This document shows positions 37,664 to 49,472 of a DNA stretch of 64,000 nucleotides, in pieces. The stretch is taken from contig JAINUG010000020.1 of assembly GCA_029706075.1 (NCBI GenBank), positions 5,795,860 through 5,859,859 on the forward strand, in the 5' to 3' direction. The stretch comes from Aldrovandia affinis. Taxonomy: Eukaryota > Chordata > Actinopteri > Notacanthiformes > Halosauridae. Position numbers and translations under genes: made by a program. The stretch's first letter is position 1. The number at the start of each line of letters is the position of its first letter. The notes beneath the pieces were generated by a model. That model was not told the DNA's origin. It saw nothing but the letters and a program-made list of their open reading frames with translations, and did no database searches.

Positions 37664-38693
37664 ATGGTTCGTAAAGAGCTCAGTGACTTTAAACGCGGCA
37701 CTGTCATAGGATGCCACCTTTGCCACAAGTAAGTTTTGTGAAATTTCGGCCCTACTAGATGTGCCCCGGTCAACTGTAAGTGCTATTATTGTGAAGTGGA
37801 AGCGCCTAGGAGCAACAACAGCTTGGCCACGAAGTGGTAGACCACGCAAACTCACAGAGCGGGGCCGACGAGTGCTGAAGCGCATAGCGCGTAAAAATCG
37901 CCTGTCATCTGCTGCATCACTCACTACAGAGTACCAAACTGCCTCTGGAAGCACCATCAGCACAAGAACTGCGCGTCGGGAGCTTCATGGAATGGGTTTC
38001 CATGGCTGAGCAGCTGCACACAAGCCTCACATCACCATGCGCAATGCCAAGTGTCGGCTGGAGTGGTGTAAAGCATGCCGCAACTGGACTCTGGAGCAGT
38101 GGAAACGTGTTCTTTGGAGTGATGAATCACGCTTCACTATCTGGCAGTCTGATGGACGAATCTGGGTTTGGTGGATGCCAGGAGAACGCTACCTTCCGGA
38201 ATGCATAGTGCCTACTGTAAAGTTTGGTGGAGGAGGGATAATGGTCTGGGGCTGTTTCTCAGGGTTTGGGATAGGCCCCTTAGTTCCAGTGAAGGGTATT
38301 CTTAATGCTACAGGATACGAAGACATTTTAGCCAATTGGGCGCTTCCAACTTTGTGGCAACAGTTTGGGGAAGGCCTTTTGCTGTTCCAGCATGACTGTG
38401 CCCCTGTGCACAAAGCGAGGTCCATAAAGACATGGTTAGACGAGTTTGGTGTGGAGGAACTCGATTAGCCTGCACAGAGCCCTGACCTCAACCCCATTGA
38501 ACACCTTTGGGAGGAATTAGAACGCTGATTGCGAGCCAGGCCTTCTCGTCCAACATCAGTGCCTGACCTCATAGATGCTCTTTTGGCTGAATGGGCACAA
38601 ATTCCCACAGACACACTCCAAAATCTTGTGCAAAGCCTTCCCAGAAGAGTGGCAGCTGTCATAGCCGCAAAGGGGGGTCCAACTCCATATTAA
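37664..38693 (+). pseudogene. Tc1-like transposase (second Tc1), broken
   Basis: It starts MVRKELSDFKRGTVIGCH and soon reaches a stop. Later parts read [47 protein letters not shown] and [16 protein letters not shown]. Catalytic Asp, Asp and Glu are all present, but stops (for example at 38466-38468) and a frameshift near 37990 disable it. Confidence 0.88.
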
Positions 38694-38778
38694 TGCCCAT
38701 GGTTTTAGAATGGGATGTCCAACAAGCTCATATAGGTGTGATGGTCAGGTGTCCACTGACTTTTGGCCATATAGTGTA

Positions 38779-39535
38779 GCCTGGAGGTATGTTTTGGGTC
38801 ATTATCTTGCTGTAGGATGAACCCCTGACCAACTAGGTGTAGGCCAGAGGGTATTGCATGGCGCTGCAAAATGCAGTGGTAGCCCTTTTGGTTCAGGGTG
38901 CCAGTCTCTCTGTGCAAGTCGCCGACTCTGGATCCAGCAAAAGAGCCCCAGATCATCACGGTTCCTCCTCCATGTTTGACAGTTGGTGTAACACACTGAG
39001 GAACCATCCTTTCACCTACTCGATGGCGTACAAAAACCCTGCATGATGAACCGAAGATTTCAAAATTTGATTCATTGGTCCATAAGACCTTCTTCCAGTC
39101 TTCAGTAATCCACTGGCGGTGCTTCATGGCCCAGGCAAGCCTTTTTTTCTTACTTTGCCATCTTAGCAATGGCTTTCTTACTGCCACTCGACCTGTCAAA
39201 CCCGCAGCTCGAAGTTTTCTCTTCACAGTTGAAATTGAGACTTATTTACTCCGACCAGTGTTAAGCTGTGCTTGAAGCTGTTGTCCTGTGAGCCACCTAT
39301 CACGCAAGCTGTTAACTCTCAGAAACTTGTCTTCTGATTTTGTTGTGGCTTTGGGTCTGCCAGACCTCTTCCTGTCAGAGTTTCCTCCTGTTTCCAAGTG
39401 CCTTTTGATGGTGTAGGAAACTGTACTCACTGACACCTTGGCCTTCTTTGCAATTTCTCTAAAGGAAAGACCTACACTTTTAAGGGTTATAATGGTCTGT
39501 CTGTCTTCCTTTGTTAATTGCCTTTTTCTCGCCAT
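38779..39535 (-). pseudogene. Tc1-like transposase (first Tc1), N-terminal two thirds
   Basis: From ATG at 39535 it reads MARKRQLTKEDRQTIITLKS, a DNA-binding domain with GRPKATTK, then one in-frame stop at 39242-39244. It continues to WTNESNFEIFG, where the catalytic Asp is replaced by Asn, and to QQDNDPKHTSRL. The last part lies at 35830-36004, where SPDLNLIKLVW has Lys in place of the catalytic Glu. Confidence 0.88.
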
Positions 39536-40453
39536 TATGATAGCAATATACTACTTCCTGCAGTGCAATATTGTCCAACTAATGCTTCAGAGGGTGTAGT
39601 AACATAGTCTGTTCCAACACTGCTTTTATACAGACAGAGGGTTTAGTAAGTAATCAACAAAAGTTGGGACACCTGTAGGAACTTTCAAGGCTTAATTTAC
39701 TTCCATTGCTGCAGAACAGCTGTTGTTAATCCATTACTTGTTCCCTGAAAAGGTTTTATAACTCTGAAATGTATATTATTTTTCAGTTTTTGGTAACCTA
39801 AACTTTTTTTTTAACCTCTGGCAGTTTAACACTTACCTTTGTAACTTTTCAGGTTATTCACTGGACTTCACTGCTTAAATTTCAGTAAAAACTGGAAAAA
39901 TGGGGGTGTTCTAAAACGTTTGACTGGTAGTGTATGTCTTGTTACTTTCTAGTAACGAATGCTCTATAAAATAAAATAAAAGAGGTCATCACTGCCAAAT
40001 TAGCCTACATTCACTAATATCTGTATATCTGAACTAATGATAGCCGTCATAATAATTAATAAGATGTTCAGACAACTGTATATGAGAGTAATGAAAAAGG
40101 GTGACTGTGTCCTATTCACACTTACCTCCAATGCCATAATCATAATTGTATTGTTACCTTCCACACACACGCACGCGCGCGTCTACTTGCACTTGTTTAT
40201 GTATTGATTTATTGTCTTCCCCATAGTTGTTGTCCATTTTACCCCTCTGCCATAATTATAATCATGATCAATATATTAGTATTTTTATTACACAAGGGCA
40301 GTATGATTTAGGTGTATAACCCACATAATTGTTGTGCTCACATAGACATCACACATATCCAGTAAATCAATTTTGAAATAAGTGAGGCTGATTACTTTAA
40401 TATTTACAGTTCATTTTTGAATTCGTAGGAAAAATAATCTATTATTGTTGATT

Positions 40454-40492
40454 CAAGAGAAAGTTTGATTGAATCCCAGTGGTGAGTACATT
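40454..40492. repeat. Inverted match to 35815-35872 beside the gap
   Basis: AGAGAAAGTTTGATTGAATCC and GTGGTGAGTACATT match the reverse complement of the truncated left edge of the first Tc1, including a few bases outside it. A stretch of about 20 bases is missing between the two blocks. Confidence 0.6.
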
Positions 40493-40531
40493 ATCTGAAG
40501 CAGACCAACATAGTTATAGTACCTTAGCAGG

Positions 40532-40631
40532 NNNNNNNNNNNNNNNNNNNNNNNNNNNNNNNNNNNNNNNNNNNNNNNNNNNNNNNNNNNNNNNNNNNNN
40601 NNNNNNNNNNNNNNNNNNNNNNNNNNNNNNN
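40532..40631. other. Assembly gap (100 N)
   Basis: A run of exactly 100 N, the conventional marker for a gap of unknown size. Frames crossing it are meaningless. Confidence 0.98.
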
Positions 40632-42760
40632 AATGAATTTGTCTTAGATGCCTATAGTACCACCTGTAAACTAAATACAAAGTACCTTTGTAGGAAATTT
40701 GTCCTTTTCAAATATGGGACTGTGTGTCTGTATCTGTGAATGAGAGGTAAGCTATTCCCCTTAAATTAATAATTTGTGCTATGAATAAGACGAAAGAGCA
40801 CCGATGTCTGGTGTAGGATCACAAATGAACTGCAACAATTGTTTGGGGCTTCCTTGAGGCCTCTGGTTCTGCATTTTGGGATTAGACCATTAGACATCAG
40901 TTTACTGGCTTATGCTAGTACTTCGTATTTAGCTTACAGGTGCCACTATAGGCATCGAATACAAATTAATTGGCTATTCATTATTACCCTACATTATTTA
41001 TTGAATATTATTACCAAAACAGTTTATAAAGAATAATGGAATGCAATTACGTTTTGAGCACTAAGTGTTCTTTATTTATCGTATTATAACATTCCTCTGA
41101 TGAACAAAAACGATGTAATTGAAACAAAAACACAGAGAGAATACAAAAATGTCTTTTTGTCAATTAACACATCTACTTTTTATTTTACAATAAATACAAC
41201 TTTATATATCTTATAGCTTTCGACACAGTATACTTTAGGTGCATTATAATCTATACTTTTATTAACAAATACAAGTGCAATTTAGGGAAACTATGGATAA
41301 AACTGGAAGATATTTCCTTAGCTTGATAAAGGGACATTGTGTACAACACAAAGCTATTTATGTATTTTCAACAAAATTGCATATCAATGAGCTTAGCCAT
41401 CAATTCTCCCCCAAACCAATAAATAACCATTACCGGACCAATTCTCTATTGAGTGTAACTAATTGCACTGTATTTCAAATAAGTTGTAAGAGAATACATT
41501 TCTCTTCCTTAATTGTGGTTTCTACAGGTACATACATATTTTTGGACACTTTAAAAAAGATTTGCTGCTTTGTATAGCCAGCTTGAGGCATTAATTGACT
41601 GCGTTGTATGTACTTGTAGGTGGCTACATTTCAGTTTTGTGCACTGCTGCAAGTATCTAATGCTTACCATTACCTTCAACTGCTACCATTACCTTCAACT
41701 GCAATAGCTTATAAAATATCTTAAGCAAACCTGTTATCTTTGAAGCAGTTTAGAGTTTATAGTCAATGTTTTGTGTGACTTCATACTAGCACCCATAGGG
41801 GTGTGACATGAGTACACTGCAAGAAATGCCTTTTAGATTTCATATTCAGGAGAGCATGGGTGTGCATGTTCATTTGGATCCCACTGCACACCTCATCAAT
41901 CGTTACATTTTTATGCAAAAATACACTTTGGATAGGAAATGCTAGCAAGAAAGGGATAACATTTTTTCTGACAGTGAATTACCAAACCAGATAAAAGCTA
42001 TTATTAAGTCCATCAAGGGACTGGTGTTGGAAATCTGCTTCGGCTATATACAGATGCACAGTACATCGGGCACTGCTTCTGGGGCTGTCAATGTTCTCTT
42101 TGCTTGTCCCTCACAAATAAACAAATAAAATAAAAAATTAAAAATTCAATGAAACCCCCCCTCCACCAATAATAACATTCAAATACAAACACAATGCACG
42201 AACATACCCAGGTAAAGACCTGTTGACTTTTTTGAAGTATTACTTAAATTAGTTTCACTTTGATGGGGTCTGGAATGAGTCGTATGTCTGTAATCTTCTG
42301 TGTCCAGGAATGAAGATTCAGAGCTGAAAATGTCAATTCAGTGTGTTTCTGGAGTGGTCCACAAGGGCACTTGTTGGGAACTGGGGGCAAAGTTAGTCTT
42401 TGAGGTCGTAAAAGACAGGTCCATTGATTCAAACAGAATGTTGCACACTTCCTTCTTTAACTTGCTGTCTACTAGGATTAAAGGCTTGTGTCACTATGAG
42501 AGGAGCCAAGCCCCTCCCACGGTCCTTAAAAGGCAACAAGTTAACATTAAGGCAATCAGGCACAGACATACATGATGTCGATGGAATAAAAAGAGGTATG
42601 GACATTTGGGTTTGTCCTTACACACACACACACACACACATATATATGTGTGAAAAGTGAATATCCTTCTGGTGAAAGTGTATATAAAAGTCTGTGCAGG
42701 AATGAGGTTCCTGAGAGATGCAGTACTGTTACTGTGGTAATTTGGAACCATTATGGGCCT
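40632..42760. other. cdkn1a: cdkn1a 3' flank and probable 3' UTR
   Basis: No coding potential. On the minus strand it follows the cdkn1a stop. TTTATT (AATAAA on the minus strand) near 41072 and 41180 could serve as poly(A) signals, which would make a 3' UTR of about 1.6 kb. A (CA)n run occurs at about 42618-42650. Confidence 0.4.
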
Positions 42761-43787
42761 TCACTGCCCTGATTTTCGGGCTGTGCCTACTACTCTTCGC
42801 TTCGCCTGATAGAAATCTGTAGGGAGAGAGACGGAAAAAAACTGAGTTAACGCAGTACACCATTATTAGGTCATAATCTCCATTCCACACCATGTCCACA
42901 TAAGCGTTCTTTCCCTTCATTGTGAAACATTTGAGACGTGACTCATTGTCTGTTCACAGACTCCCCCTACTGGGGACAAATTGAATTGACAGCAGAGAAC
43001 AAGAATGAACATGTCCTTCTGGGTTCTCACTGGTCATTCAGTATACAGCAGAATATATTACAAGGAATTAAAATAAAGCTGAATGGCACATTCACCATAT
43101 TTGAGCCACACAGGAACCATACATAACCTTTCTTTGCCAGTGGTCACAAATTCAGGTAAAGGAAGGCTATTCAGTGCATTTTTCTAATCATTTTCATTAG
43201 TTTTAGTCTTAGCTGAGATAACCTAAACCAGTTGTATGACAACAAATTCCTGACTGTAAAAAATGTTGCGAGCAATACATCTCAAAGCTGAGGTAAAACT
43301 CTAAATGGACAAACAGAAAAACAATGCACCGAGATCATTTTTATGGTCGCCCCCACACACCTGTGATGTTGGTCTGTTTTCTCTTCAGTATGCGGCTCTG
43401 GTGTTTCTCAGGTGTCACCTCCAGGTTCTGGGGCTTGGTTGTACTCCTGTTGGGGGTGCGTGGGATGTTCTCCTTATCAGTCGATCCTGATCTCTCCCCT
43501 GACGTAGATCCCCCGGGCCTCTTGACCCCCGCCGTGCCGACCAAGCAGGAGCGGTACAGCACTGGCACCGTGGCCCCCGCCACCCCCTCCCACTGGAAGT
43601 CGCCACCCTCCATCGGCGTTTCCGTAGCAAAGTCAAAGCCCCAGCGGCGGGAGGCGTCCTCGAGGTCCTTCCGCAGCATGTCCCGGTACTCCTCCTGCAG
43701 CTGCTCCCGGTCCACCGGGCCAAAGAGGTTCCGGCGAGTCGGCCTGTTCCCCAGTGCCGTAAGAATTCGCTTGTTGATGGCGGACAT
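42761..43787 (-). CDS. cdkn1a: Cyclin-dependent kinase inhibitor 1A, p21 (two coding exons)
   Basis: p21 binds and inhibits cyclin-CDK complexes and PCNA in the nucleus, arresting the cycle after p53 activation. Coding exons are 43787-43361 and 42816-42761, joined in phase to 160 residues; human p21 has 164. The CDK-inhibitory domain spans about residues 18-80, with the cyclin-binding RRNLFGP and kinase-binding RRWGFDFATETPMEGGDFQW. The second exon completes a perfect PIP box, Q138-T-N-I141-T-D-F144-Y145, followed by a basic KRRVVGTARK tail that can act as nuclear signal. This PIP box separates p21 from p27 and p57. srsf3 lies upstream on the same strand, as in human. The start ATG at 43787 directly follows a TGCAG acceptor. 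No damage is seen. Confidence 0.95.
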
Positions 43788-44437
43788 AGTTGTTCTGCAC
43801 TGTGGGGCGAGAAGGCAACAGAGGGTTACACCTTGGCAACACCCGAACCACTCCCGTTTTGTCACAACTCGACCGAAAGTGCTTCACCAAAGGAGGTATG
43901 CGTTTCTCTCAGCCACACGCCACATATACTTAAGACCGCATCCTCTCACCACAGTGCCCAGTTCACATGATGTTGCAAGTTCATGACTCGCAGTGCCTGG
44001 TTTACTCATGGATCCAGCTAAACTGGATAAGCATAGTTTCATCTCATAGTTTCCCCTAAAATGTAGTATGGGAAGAACAAATGCTTGAAACAACGTGCTT
44101 TACTGGCAAATCAGCTACATTTTATTTAATCTGGTAAGATCACTTAAATGGACTACTCTGTCCCCCAAGCCAACACTGACACTTTGGACAAACCAGGGAT
44201 GTTCTTCATGCTGTAGAAGCTTCTAGAGGCATTTTATTCACATATTACTTTTTTTGTTGTGAATAATTGACATAATGTATTTATGTTACAATAATTCATT
44301 ATGTGTATTTCAGATGTATATTTACTGTACAGAAAAATGGTATGTTGAAAGTACAATATTAATGCAAATCAACTCAATATTGTTTTCATGTAAATACATA
44401 TACAAACAGAACACTACCATTTAAAACATCAACTCAC

Positions 44438-44560
44438 CATAACTGATGGTCTCACTCTGTTCCCCTATGAACTTCAGGAAACTGTCGGCTATTCCTATAG
44501 AATGTGTGTTTGAAAGGTACAGAATTTAAAAGCTCTGTTGGTTGGGTTCTGTATTTAAAG
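44438..44560 (-). promoter_or_regulatory. cdkn1a: Predicted cdkn1a exon 1 and TATA-like promoter
   Basis: On the minus strand TTTAAATA (44552-44559) and a second TTTTAAAT (about 44524-44532) are followed by a leader that ends at a strong donor, ATG|GTGAGT, at 44438. Splicing to the acceptor before 43787 gives an intron of about 0.64 kb. The start site is inferred from the TATA-like position only. Confidence 0.45.
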
Positions 44561-45374
44561 ACTATCTGTGGGTTGGGCTAAGTTAGACCCGCCTGCAATC
44601 ACAGTACAGTGTGACTCTTGCACATGCCCAAGCACATTCCCCACAGTAACATGTAGGGGCAAGTCCTGAGAAACAGCATTATCATCGTACAATTACCAGA
44701 AACCTGTTATATCTCACCATGCCCTCTAGAGGTCACCACTAAAAAATATCCTAGTCTGGCCCTACAAATACTGACTAACATACACCCATGGATAACCAGT
44801 GCCAGTTTAGAAAATGATAAAAATAGGAAAGGAAACAAATGAGTCCTCAACAGGCTTCTTTCTGGACAGTCTATTTTTAGCCAGGGAAATATGGGAGTAT
44901 GGAGGAGTAAGATTTAAAAAGATTTAATTTATATACCTCAATTTCAAATAGAAGGTGGCCTGTTCTTCTTGCCAACCTCCTTATGTTCTTCGTCTATTCC
45001 CTTAGATCATTGCTAGTCAACGCTAGTAAATTACTCTATTTCTCTGATGCAATCACAAATGTAAAGTTAAATAAATATGCATGTTTTAGAGTCTTGTGGT
45101 CTCGATCATGTCAGAGGGGGAGTTGGGGGAGTACCGAAGGGGAAATCCGAAATTTCTGACGAAATGAGGGGGAAACCAGCAACCGGAACGATGTGGTGAG
45201 GGAGTGTCTATAGCTTTGTCAAGTCATTCACGTTATCAGCGGTACAATGCAGTTAAGCTGCATTCACTTTTCATAACTCTAATCTTGGTTCCTACACTCC
45301 GACAAAAAGAAAGCAATCTTTTTTTGTTCGTTTAACTCATACTATCAGGGAGGGGCAAAACAGACTGAGGTCTG

Positions 45375-45404
45375 GAACATGTCCTTAGATCTGTAGACAT
45401 GTCT
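45375..45404 (-). promoter_or_regulatory. cdkn1a: Candidate p53 response element upstream of cdkn1a
   Basis: Two half-sites, GAACATGTCC (45375-45384) and AGACATGTCT (45395-45404), each match RRRCWWGYYY perfectly with the strong CATG core. They are 10 bp apart. The pair lies about 0.85 kb upstream of the predicted promoter and 1.6 kb upstream of the start codon. The first half-site has the same sequence as the first half of the known distal p53 site of human CDKN1A. Confidence 0.65.
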
Positions 45405-48400
45405 GTGTGTCAGAGAACGTGCTGTGCTGTGATACAGGATCAACCCAGTTAGTTGCAATACTTACCATCAACATGGTCATATGAAACACAATAACAACTC
45501 AGGGTCCTGTATTATGTGCATGTATATAACTTCTGCTGTCATACACATGGGATAACACATGCAACATTTATTCTTAATGTTCTATATATAACCATCAACC
45601 CAATGAGAGAAATGTATCTTTCCAAAATAATGAAATAATTCTGGTTTAATGTACAGCTCCTTTGTATCATGTGTATGTTACAAATTATGATTATTTGCTG
45701 AATCTGTATGTCTAGGACTGAATCAAACTCAGTTCTTAGACAACTGTGTGCAGGCTGCTTTTCTACAACCTCTGCCCTTAAACAATGTTCAATCATTAAA
45801 CATTGTTTTTACTTTTTATTTTTTGTAAATGCCGATAAATTATGTGTGACCTATATTCAAAAATACTTTACTGCAACATATTTTGGGAAAGGCAGAGATG
45901 TATGCATGTATATAGCTTAACTAATTGGGACTAATTATGGAAATTACATTTCATTGAATAAATATCTATTTAGATCTATCTGCACAAGCAGAAAAGGGAG
46001 AAAGGGAAATAGGAAACTACAACATTAAGATCTTCACTGAACTGGGAAATGTAATTACCCTTATAAACCACAGTGTGACTCTATAAGTTGACTCACTGTC
46101 TACCTTGTTCTGTAATGGCATTTTGTCTTATTAAATTGAGAGCTAGTAGTGGTCGTTATCCTCCTACTAGTAGGCATACATTCTAAAAATAAAAAAGAAC
46201 CGATCAGAACAGTTCGTCTTACTGCTGCCTTCTACAGAACTCTTGAAAATTCACAAGAATGTGACGTCAAGGAAATGGGCCGTCAACCGGGAACACAGAT
46301 TGAACAGTGCGGCGGGAAGGCGAGAAGCTGCGTGATTGGTGAGGACAACCAAAGACTAATTTGGTCCCTGCCCATTTTCTCCCTTCAACGTGAATTCACA
46401 ACACGTGTGAATGGACCAGCCAAGTTCAAATTGGGTCCAGAACATTCCCCGTCGCGAAACAGTAATCTATTTAAAACACTTGGTACCGAGACATTTACAA
46501 ATGAACATATAGTTGTAATAAAGTGAAATGCGTGAGTGGACGATAGTAATAGGAAGAAACACGTTTTTTTCTAGTTTGCCATTTTACACCAAAATCTAGT
46601 TTTTGGTGTAAAACGTAAATCGCATATTAAAATACCGATTATCACGTTAATTAACTAGAGCCTATTTATAGGCACCTGATTTCCAGTAATTGTATACTTA
46701 AGTCAAGTATTACAGATAGATAGTAGCCTACATTACAATAAATCAAATAAGGTCAATATTGTAGAAGACCAAACATGCATGTTATAGTTATATAGCTATA
46801 TGCTATAGTGTAAAATGTAACATGCAGGAATTTTCAAACTATAGCTACAAATGCCTGAAAATGGTAAGGGATACACTTGACCTATATTTTAAATGTACAG
46901 CTATAATAGTGATATGTAGGTCATACTTAAGTACTTACGGCATCGCTAAATTCAAACTGAAAACATACTTTAAGCTAAAATATAAAGAATGTTACAAACT
47001 TTTAAAATATATAGAGATTTGCTTACAGTCTTTGATCTAACAGATGTACAATGACGTCCGTGAAGTTTCTCTGCCGTTCTTGAAGCCAAGGTAAATATGA
47101 ATGAATGTTGGAAGTTGATGGTCCAAAGCTATTCTCGAGATCTTATTTCGAATGCTAAACCAGTTTCAAAACTGTAATGACACTTTTCTACAGCGCCTTT
47201 GGATTACCGTAACTCTGCTCTAATGAGATGGTTCTCGTACGTATTATGTCTGGCTAGAATTGCTCGATATGTCCAATATTCCAGCCGCAGTGAATTTATA
47301 TTACTGCAGTGGGCGTGATACCAAGGAAGTAGTGTAGTCTACAGGCGGAATCTGTAGAACACGTGCGTCTATCCACACGTGAATAGATTTCCCCGGCTTG
47401 AGGAAATACCGGTTTGCTTCATTTCCACGCCCTCCCTTTGGAGTAAAACATTCCTAAAACCCCAAGGCTCCCAGCCGACCCGATTGTCCCGGGCAAGCAG
47501 TTCAGATTATTTTAAAACCACGGTTTTGTCAAAATAATCATCCTCTATGACTACATTGTTTCAACGAATCAGATTCACAAAATTGCCTATCCACCCATCC
47601 GCAATGCCCTACTATAAACATTGTGTAGCGTCTGATTGTACGTTAGTTAACGTAGCCTAGAGTAGTGCATCTACGCCTGTGTCTAATAATAGCAATGTCC
47701 TGGTCTCGTGCCTTTGTCGTTTCTTGTTCGTGCTGAAGTGCAATATTTTGTGATTTTAAGGGTAGCCTACTGTAGACCTTTAATACAGCAAGGCAGCGAC
47801 AATTTATTGTAAATTGACAATACTTATGAATTCGTTTTTGTTCACGTGGTTTTGAAAAAAGTAAATAGGCTATAATTTTATTTTAAATAGGCCAGCACGT
47901 AGGCTACTATTTAAATATAATGTACACATGGCCAACCGAAGACGTATGTAACGTAGGCTACATAACAGATTAAACAAATGAGAAAAGTTTATCGTACAAC
48001 GGTCTCGTGGTTCAGTCGAATAAATGACCGCCGGTCAAAATCGCGCGCAATTTGAGTAAGCTCTGCCCAGTCCACGTGTTTCCGAAGTCGGTTTTATTTA
48101 TGTCAGCAAGCAAGTTCTCTGTTCCTAACTATCACTGGCAGCATGCCCAGTTCCCAGGGCATTCGCCCACGATAAAAGAAGATATCATTCTTTCAATCAG
48201 AATAGGACCCTGTCCCGTTGCTGGACTGGTGGCTGATTAATGATTAGTGTCCCTCATTAGCCACTGATGTCTTTGTTACATTATGCATGAAGTTAATAGG
48301 AGCGTGAACATTGTTTCCGATCAATCTTGAATGCCAGTTTTGTTCCTTTGCCAGATATTTAACTCCTTTTGTTTTCATTCCCAATTAAATGAAAATTCAC

Positions 48401-48737
48401 ACAGTTGCCGTTGTAAATTGCATTAGCTGGCTGCAGTTCTTGTATCTCCATTATACTGTGGCAGTGAGAACCTCATAAAGGGGGAAAATGGGAAGATAAT
48501 ATTCATGTCATCAGATTATTAGAATTCATATATTTGGCAGATGCCCATATACAGGGAAACACAGAGAATAAACATAGAGTAATATACAAAGTTAAATGTC
48601 ATTGTAGCAAGGCGGAACTAATATTCTTACCGTTGTGTCAGGTAGGCAGCTTAAGGTGAGCTACACCTCTGCATCTATGATATCCGCCTTCCATGATGGA
48701 GGCGTATTCTCTCTTTTAGTTTGACTGAGACGCGGGT
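45405..48737. other. Intergenic region between cdkn1a and srsf3, no gene recognised
   Basis: An unsupported 125-residue frame occurs at 46149-46526 (+) and resembles nothing I know. CG content rises around 47200-47480, where CACGTG-type E-boxes occur near 47361 and 47377; this could be a distal regulatory region. No exon could be supported. Confidence 0.4.
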
Positions 48738-49472
48738 TGTGTTCGAAACCGTTCACTCGTTCAGTCATTCCCTATTCCCTATGTAGTGTTCCATGTAGTG
48801 AACGATTAAACTGTTTTCGGACACTACACTGAACGTCATTTGCGTCCAAAAAATGTGCCGGATATTCAGGTGACGCAAGCGGACGCGCCCAGTATCACGT
48901 AAATAAACCGAGCACTCATGACAACAGGTTGAAATGTACTCAGGTAGTATCGGGTTTGCATGTTCAGTTTTGAATGTTAAATCCCAAATTGTTGAAATTC
49001 TAATGATGTGCAAGTGTGGTTTTGTCAACTGTGGTGCTGTCTGCTAGCCACTGCTTTAGCCACCAATAGCTACCGTTATGGAAGTCGTGAGCTAACTAAG
49101 ACACGACCGCATTGCATTGTGGTATACGGGAGAAATTGTAGGGTACATTCGCTGTTCACTAGAAATCGCTGTGAATTGTGGGTATTTTATAGCGGACTAT
49201 ATAGTAATAATAATATATGCCATTTAGCAGACGCTTTTATCCAAAGCGACTTACAGTAGTGAATGCATACATTTTTCAGTATATATGGTCCCAATGGGAA
49301 ATGAACCCACAACCTAAGCGTTGCCAACGCTGTGCTCTACTAACTGAGCCACAGAGAACCACCATATAGCCTAGTGAACAAAATTAACCGTTGAGAATTC
49401 GAACACCACTACAAAATGGCGAACACACTATATAGTGCACTATTTAGGGAATAGGGAACGGTTTCGAACACA
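48738..49472. mobile_element. TIR element with TGTGTTCGAAACCGTTC ends
   Basis: The left end TGTGTTCGAAACCGTTC and the right end GAACGGTTTCGAACACA form a perfect 17-bp inverted pair. Both continue into similar CCCTATTCCCTA and TAGTG-rich sequence. There is no transposase frame. A convincing target duplication was not found, so the superfamily is left open. A SINE is inserted inside. Confidence 0.7.
49205..49362 (-). mobile_element. tRNA-derived SINE nested in the TIR element
   Basis: On the minus strand it reads GTTCTCTGTGGCTCAGTTAG (tRNA-like), with GGTTGTGGGTTCA as a B-box region. It ends with AAGTCGCTTTGGATAAAAGC, the common tail. ATATAG borders both sides and may be the target duplication. 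It is a different family from the TGGTCTAG SINEs. Confidence 0.65.

Larger units (their letters stand above)
36005..38778 (+). mobile_element. Second Tc1-like transposon, inserted in the first
   Basis: Its ends read TACACTATATGGCCAAAAGT on both sides once the Harbinger-like insertion is subtracted. The TA borders fit Tc1 integration. The net length is about 1.25 kb. Confidence 0.88.
35828..39934 (-). mobile_element. Tc1-like transposon (outer layer), truncated and split
   Basis: The right end, GTTTGACTGGTAGTGTA at about 39918-39934, is a Tc1-type terminus. The element is read on the minus strand and is interrupted at a TA in the transposase by another Tc1 (36005-38778). The other terminus is missing at about 35828. 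Across the insertion, KHTSRL joins to CQKYLRRKEQ with the frame kept. Confidence 0.85.

Noticed and set aside
42618..42650. CACACA repeat as a CRISPR-like or regulatory array
   Set aside because: It is a simple dinucleotide microsatellite.
44655..44680. Second p53-like site near the cdkn1a promoter
   Set aside because: One half-site (GGGCAAGTCC) fits, but the adjoining half has three mismatches, so it is weak compared with 45375-45404.
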